Shown here in pieces: positions 7,692 to 10,400 of a stretch of DNA of 10,400 nt (position 1 is its first letter; the number at the start of each line of letters is the position of its first letter). The notes under the pieces are model-generated. The model did not search any database, was not told where the DNA came from, and was given only the letters and a program-made list of their open reading frames with translations. The stretch comes from Alistipes sp. (GTDB lineage Bacteria > Bacteroidota > Bacteroidia > Bacteroidales > Rikenellaceae). The position numbers and the translations under genes were made by a program. The DNA lies in NCBI GenBank assembly GCA_022511355.1, contig JAFLRS010000059.1, positions 1-10,400 on the forward strand, in the 5' to 3' direction.

Positions 7692-8367
7692 CCACATTGA
7701 AATCATAGCCCAAGCGTTTGCCGGTGATGAATTTCGAGTTGTCCATTTTGGTGTTGAACTGATCGACCGTGACGCGTTTGCAATCTTCGTAGGGCGGCAC
7801 GAGCAAATCGAAGTTTATGGCGTAGTTGATAGCCGTTTCGAGTATCGAGATGAGGGCCAGCCGGTCGATGTCGGCCTGACCGAAGCCCATCGGACGAACC
7901 AGAGTCTGCCGTTTGCCTTCGACGAAGAATTTGCGGTCGCGGTTGATGAAGAGACGGCCGATGAGATAGCCTTCGTCGTCGTAGCGGTTGTACTTGAACG
8001 AATCGGAAAGGAAGTTGTAGATGCTGATGACTCCGCAATAGGAGTTTGCGCGGTCTTCCTGCACGTATCCGTTCTGCCAGATGATGTGGTTCGAATCGAA
8101 TTCGTAGACGTCGGTGTTCATGCGGAAGATGAGCAGGTCGCTGGCTATCTGAAGCTGAGCTTCGTGTTTGCCGCGGTCGCGGTATTCGATGCGGACGCGT
8201 TTGTCGAGTTGTCCTTCGAGTGCGTCGTCGAGTTCCGATGCCATCTCCAAAAGGGTGTCTTTCAGCAGATTGAATGTCGCAAAAGTGTTGTCGAAAACGC
8301 GCTGTTTGAGAGTCGATTTCTCCACCACGGTCTTCAGAATCTTTTCGCGTAACGGTTGTGTGTTCAT
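7681..8367 (-). CDS. Conserved-looking protein of unknown function, first gene of the peptidase-helicase operon
   Basis: I do not recognise this 228-residue protein or any catalytic motif in it. It has no signal peptide or membrane segment, so it should be cytoplasmic. The N-terminal part (about 1-55) is likely helical and charged. A middle part (about 56-150) alternates short strands rich in aromatic residues, including YEFDSNHIIW and IGRLFINRDRKFFVEG. A helical stretch around 163-187 holds DIDRLALISILETAINYAIN. The tail ends in acidic DFNVDDI. The composition is that of a normal folded protein, and codon use is like its neighbours, so it is very probably real. The start ATG (complement of 8365-8367) follows a well-formed promoter by about 25 nt. 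Its last codons overlap the start of the peptidase gene by 11 nt. The only clue to a role is its position ahead of the peptidase and helicase genes. Confidence 0.85.
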   Translation of the reverse strand: MNTQPLREKILKTVVEKSTLKQRVFDNTFATFNLLKDTLLEMASELDDALEGQLDKRVRIEYRDRGKHEAQLQIASDLLIFRMNTDVYEFDSNHIIWQNGYVQEDRANSYCGVISIYNFLSDSFKYNRYDDEGYLIGRLFINRDRKFFVEGKRQTLVRPMGFGQADIDRLALISILETAINYAINFDLLVPPYEDCKRVTVDQFNTKMDNSKFITGKRLGYDFNVDDI

Positions 8368-8391
8368 TGCAAATGATGTTTGTTCGAGGAG

Positions 8392-8423
8392 CAAAGTTAA
8401 GTTATTCGGCCGAAAAAAACAAA
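8392..8423 (-). promoter_or_regulatory. Bacteroidota-type promoter for the three-gene operon
   Basis: On the minus strand, TTTG (complement of 8420-8423, -33 element) is followed after exactly 20 nt by TAACTTTG (complement of 8392-8399), a perfect TAnnTTTG -7 element. Spacing and both boxes fit the known Bacteroidota promoter pattern. The operon's first ATG is 24 nt beyond the -7 box. The spacer contains a 10-nt palindrome, TTCGGCCGAA (8405-8414). The -33 element lies 3 bp past the end of the upstream lrp gene, with no terminator between, so some read-through is also likely. Confidence 0.75.
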
Positions 8424-8426
8424 GCC

Positions 8427-8894
8427 TCACAACGGAATGGAGTAGTCGTGTTTTATCTGCGACATCACGAATGTGGACTCCACCGAACCCAGCGATTCGA
8501 TGGTGCCCAGTTTGTTGAGCAGAAATTCGCGGTAGGCTTCCATCGAGCGGGCGTGTATGCGCAGCAGATAGTCGAAAGCTCCCGAGACGTTGTAACATTC
8601 GGTCACTTCGGGAATCGCCGCCACGCGCGACACGAAATCTTCGGCTATGGCGTTGTTCATGAAGCGCAGCTTCACCTGACAGTAGACCAAAAAACCCTGA
8701 CCCAACTTTTCGGCATCGAGAACGGCCGTGTATCGGCGTATGAAACCTTCGTTCTCGAGACGCTTCACGCGTTCGAAAACCGCTGTGGGAGAGCGATGTA
8801 CGCGCATCGCAAGCTGACGCGTCGTCAGCCGGCCGTCGCGCTGGAGTTCGCGCATTATGGCCAAATCTACGGCATCTGTCGTTTCGGTTGTCAT
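8427..8894 (-). CDS. Lrp/AsnC family transcriptional regulator (divergent from metY)
   Basis: A 155-residue feast/famine regulator. The N-terminal helix-turn-helix (about residues 9-55, recognition helix near RSPTAVFERVKRLE) is followed by a RAM/effector domain (about 65-150). The canonical effector-loop motif is intact as SGAFD, with Asp108. It probably binds an amino acid and acts as a dimer or octamer on nearby promoters. The gene is divergent from metY with 175 bp between the start codons, the usual arrangement for a regulator that controls itself and its neighbour; control of sulfur amino-acid synthesis is therefore likely but inferred. The start ATG (complement of 8892-8894) gives the standard N-terminus. 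No terminator follows: the next operon's promoter begins 3 bp downstream. Confidence 0.93.
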   Translation of the reverse strand: MTTETTDAVDLAIMRELQRDGRLTTRQLAMRVHRSPTAVFERVKRLENEGFIRRYTAVLDAEKLGQGFLVYCQVKLRFMNNAIAEDFVSRVAAIPEVTECYNVSGAFDYLLRIHARSMEAYREFLLNKLGTIESLGSVESTFVMSQIKHDYSIPL

Positions 8895-8911
8895 CTTTTA
8901 TTCGGTTTTGA

Positions 8912-8924
8912 CCCCGTTGCGGGG
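8912..8924. other. Small GC-rich hairpin in the lrp leader
   Basis: CCCCG (8912-8916) and CGGGG (8920-8924) pair across a 3-nt loop. In the minus-strand transcript this lies 18-30 nt ahead of the lrp start codon. No T-run follows on either strand, so it is not a terminator. It could affect ribosome access or be chance. Confidence 0.3.
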
Positions 8925-8954
8925 GTTGTTTCTGAACATTCGTTCGTTGTTGCG

Positions 8955-8990
8955 ATGCAAATATAGCCTCTTTTTCCAAAATATACGCAT
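8955..8990. promoter_or_regulatory. Imperfect inverted repeat in the lrp-metY divergent region (candidate operator)
   Basis: ATGCAAATAT (8955-8964) and ATATACGCAT (8981-8990) are inverted copies matching at 8 of 10 positions, with a 16-nt AT-rich spacer. The arrangement is typical of a site for a dimeric regulator. The left arm overlaps a candidate -7 element of the lrp gene, so binding could repress lrp. The most likely binder is the adjacent Lrp-type protein, but this is inference. Confidence 0.45.
8958..8965 (-). promoter_or_regulatory. Possible -7 promoter element (TAnnTTTG) of the divergent lrp gene
   Basis: The minus strand reads TATATTTG, an exact TAnnTTTG match, 64 nt ahead of the lrp start codon. 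No TTTG occurs at the expected -33 spacing, so the promoter would be weak or activator-dependent. Confidence 0.4.
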
Positions 8991-9069
8991 ACGGTTGAAT
9001 AAATATGAAAATTGTAAAAACTTTGCCAAAAATTTCAACCCCGATACAAGAATCGAAAACGACTGTAAT

Positions 9070-10359
9070 ATGGCAACAGAGAAAAAACTCCATTTCGAGA
9101 CGCTCCAGCTCCACGTCGGACAGGAGACCCCCGACCCCGCAACCGATGCCCGTGCGGTGCCTATCTATCAGACTACCAGCTATGTATTCCGCGATTCGGC
9201 GCACGCCGCCGACCGATTCGCGCTGCGCGAACCGGGCAACATCTACGGCCGTCTGACCAACTCCACGCAGGATGTTCTGGAACGGCGCATAGCGGCTCTC
9301 GAGGGCGGAATCGCGGCTTTGGCCGTCGCCAGCGGTGCGGCTGCAGTCACCTATACTTTCCTCAATCTGGCAAGTCAGGGCGACCACATCGTCGCCGCCA
9401 AAACCATCTACGGCGGTACTTACAATCTGCTCGACCACACCCTGCCGCTCTACGGCATAATCGCAACATTCGCCGACCCCTCCGACCCCGCAAACTTCGA
9501 AAAGGCACTCCGACCCGAAACCAAAGCCATCTTCATCGAAACGCTGGGCAATCCCAATTCCAACGTAATCGACATCGACGCCGTGGCGGAAATAGCTCAT
9601 CGTCACCGCATTCCGCTCGTCATCGACAATACATTCGCTCCTCCGTGCCTCATCCGCCCCATCGAACACGGAGCCGACATCGTAATCCATTCGGCAACCA
9701 AATTCATCGGCGGACACGGAACCACGCTCGGCGGCATAATCGTCGATTCGGGCAACTTCGACTGGAAAGCCTCGGGCAAATTCCCTCAGATTTCCGAACC
9801 CGACCCCTCTTATCACGGTGCGGTCTTCACCGAAACCGCCGGTGCCGCAGCTTTCGTGGCCCGCATCAGGGCGGTTGTTCTGCGCGATACCGGAGCCGCC
9901 ATCAGCCCTTTCAACGCGTTCCTGCTGCTGCAGGGCGTCGAAACACTCTCGCTCCGCGTCGAACGTCATGTCGAAAATGCTCTCAAAGTGGTGGAGTTCC
10001 TCGCCGCACACCCCAAAGTGAAGGCGGTAAACCACCCCGCACTGCCGTCGCATCCCGACCACGAACTCTATAAACGATACTTCCCTCGCGGTGCGGGTTC
10101 GATATTTACGTTCGAGGTCAAGGGCGGCGAGGCCGAGGCTCACAGGGTAATAGATTCGCTCGGGATATTCTCGCTGCTGGCCAATGTGGCCGATGTGAAG
10201 AGTCTGGTCATCCACCCCGCCTCGACCACCCATTCGCAGCTTACGCCCGAACAGCTCGACGAACAGCGTATTTACCCGGGCACCATACGTCTGTCGATAG
10301 GCACGGAACACATCGACGATTTGTTGGCCGACCTCGGTCAGGCTCTCGACCGCATTTAG
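9070..10359 (+). CDS. metY: O-acetylhomoserine sulfhydrylase (O-acetylhomoserine aminocarboxypropyltransferase)
   Basis: A 429-residue PLP enzyme of the Cys/Met metabolism family. It makes homocysteine from O-acetylhomoserine and sulfide, the direct sulfhydrylation route to methionine, in the cytoplasm. Visible features are the N-terminal FETLQLHVGQ motif (9-18), IYGRLTNST (58-66, Tyr59 and Arg61 contacting the PLP phosphate of the neighbouring subunit), DNTFAPP (186-192, Asp186 contacting the PLP ring), HSATKFIGGHG with the Schiff-base lysine at Lys211, and the C-terminal SLVIHPASTTH (378-388). Length and the long segment after the lysine (SGKFPQISEPDPSYHG, 235-250) fit MetY better than MetB or MetC, which are about 380-400 residues. 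The ATG at 9070 gives the standard N-terminus. The frame stays open far upstream, but that extension reads antisense into the lrp gene. The gene is divergent from an Lrp-type regulator. No terminator is visible after the TAG. Confidence 0.95.
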   Translation: MATEKKLHFETLQLHVGQETPDPATDARAVPIYQTTSYVFRDSAHAADRFALREPGNIYGRLTNSTQDVLERRIAALEGGIAALAVASGAAAVTYTFLNLASQGDHIVAAKTIYGGTYNLLDHTLPLYGIIATFADPSDPANFEKALRPETKAIFIETLGNPNSNVIDIDAVAEIAHRHRIPLVIDNTFAPPCLIRPIEHGADIVIHSATKFIGGHGTTLGGIIVDSGNFDWKASGKFPQISEPDPSYHGAVFTETAGAAAFVARIRAVVLRDTGAAISPFNAFLLLQGVETLSLRVERHVENALKVVEFLAAHPKVKAVNHPALPSHPDHELYKRYFPRGAGSIFTFEVKGGEAEAHRVIDSLGIFSLLANVADVKSLVIHPASTTHSQLTPEQLDEQRIYPGTIRLSIGTEHIDDLLADLGQALDRI

Positions 10360-10363
10360 GGTT

Positions 10364-10381
10364 TTTGGCTTCGATTTTGCA
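10364..10381 (+). repeat. 18-nt intergenic repeat, copy 2
   Basis: TTTGGCTTCGATTTTGCA lies 5 nt after the metY stop and is identical to the minus-strand sequence at 1870-1887. It runs towards whatever gene follows the window end. No hairpin or T-run marks it as a terminator. Confidence 0.6.
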
Positions 10382-10400
10382 GTGCTGCGCGGTTAAAGAG

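Noticed and set aside
8976..8985. Second TAnnTTTG-like box on the minus strand (TATATTTTGG)
   Set aside because: There is one base too many between TA and TTTG, and the exact match at 8958-8965 is a better candidate.
9022..9052. Possible metY promoter: TTTG at 9022-9025, then 19 nt, then TACAAGAA
   Set aside because: The spacing is right, but the -7 box lacks TTTG and would leave only about 10 nt of leader. Too weak to list as a feature.
7681..10311. Very long open minus-strand frame (876 codons) running from inside metY to 7681
   Set aside because: It runs antisense through metY and in another frame through the lrp gene. Only its last 228 codons, from the ATG at 8367, have natural protein composition and a promoter.
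10379..10388. GCAGTGCTGC palindrome after metY as a terminator stem
   Set aside because: A 4-bp stem with a 2-nt loop and no following T-run is not a credible terminator.

Overview
The window looks like ordinary chromosomal DNA from a Bacteroidota organism, most likely order Bacteroidales. The moderately high GC and the gene set suggest an Alistipes/Rikenellaceae-type genome, but this is inference and I cannot fix the genus. Supporting signs are the clearest promoter, which fits the Bacteroidota pattern (TTTG, 20-nt spacer, TAnnTTTG), the lack of purine-rich Shine-Dalgarno sequences, a secreted PepSY-like (DUF2874-type) protein, a secreted S9B dipeptidyl peptidase and an amino-acid-centred gene set. 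I see no phage, transposon, CRISPR, tRNA or rRNA.

Layout. (1) At 1-1283 on the plus strand, the 3' part of a glycine C-acetyltransferase gene (kbl) is followed 6 nt later by an Lrp/AsnC regulator. This pair probably serves threonine/glycine interconversion, and a strong bidirectional terminator follows it. (2) At 1355-1837 on the minus strand is a small secreted PepSY-like protein. Across an 82-106 bp divergent spacer is a membrane-anchored metallophosphoesterase at 1944-3092 on the plus strand, whose codon usage differs clearly from its neighbours. (3) At 8367-3112 on the minus strand a tightly packed three-gene operon is read from a well-formed promoter at 8392-8423. Its order is an unrecognised 228-aa cytoplasmic protein, a DPP IV-like S9B peptidase (11-nt overlap), and a UvrD/PcrA helicase (2-nt gap). 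(4) At 8427-8894 on the minus strand is a second Lrp/AsnC regulator, divergent from metY (O-acetylhomoserine sulfhydrylase, 9070-10359, plus). Their 175-bp intergenic region carries an imperfect inverted repeat that could be an operator.

How the genes fit together. Two PLP-dependent amino-acid enzymes (Kbl and MetY) each sit next to their own Lrp/AsnC regulator, which suggests two locally regulated amino-acid modules. The peptidase would supply dipeptides from outside the cytoplasm. The helicase belongs to DNA repair, and its link to the peptidase is probably only shared transcription.

I found no convincing new multi-gene system. The points most worth a second look are an exact 18-nt repeat found in two intergenic sites about 8.5 kb apart, the lrp-metY inverted repeat, the unknown first gene of the helicase operon, and the atypical codon usage of the metallophosphoesterase gene. 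There is no gene-free stretch over 300 bp; the longest is the 175-bp lrp-metY spacer.
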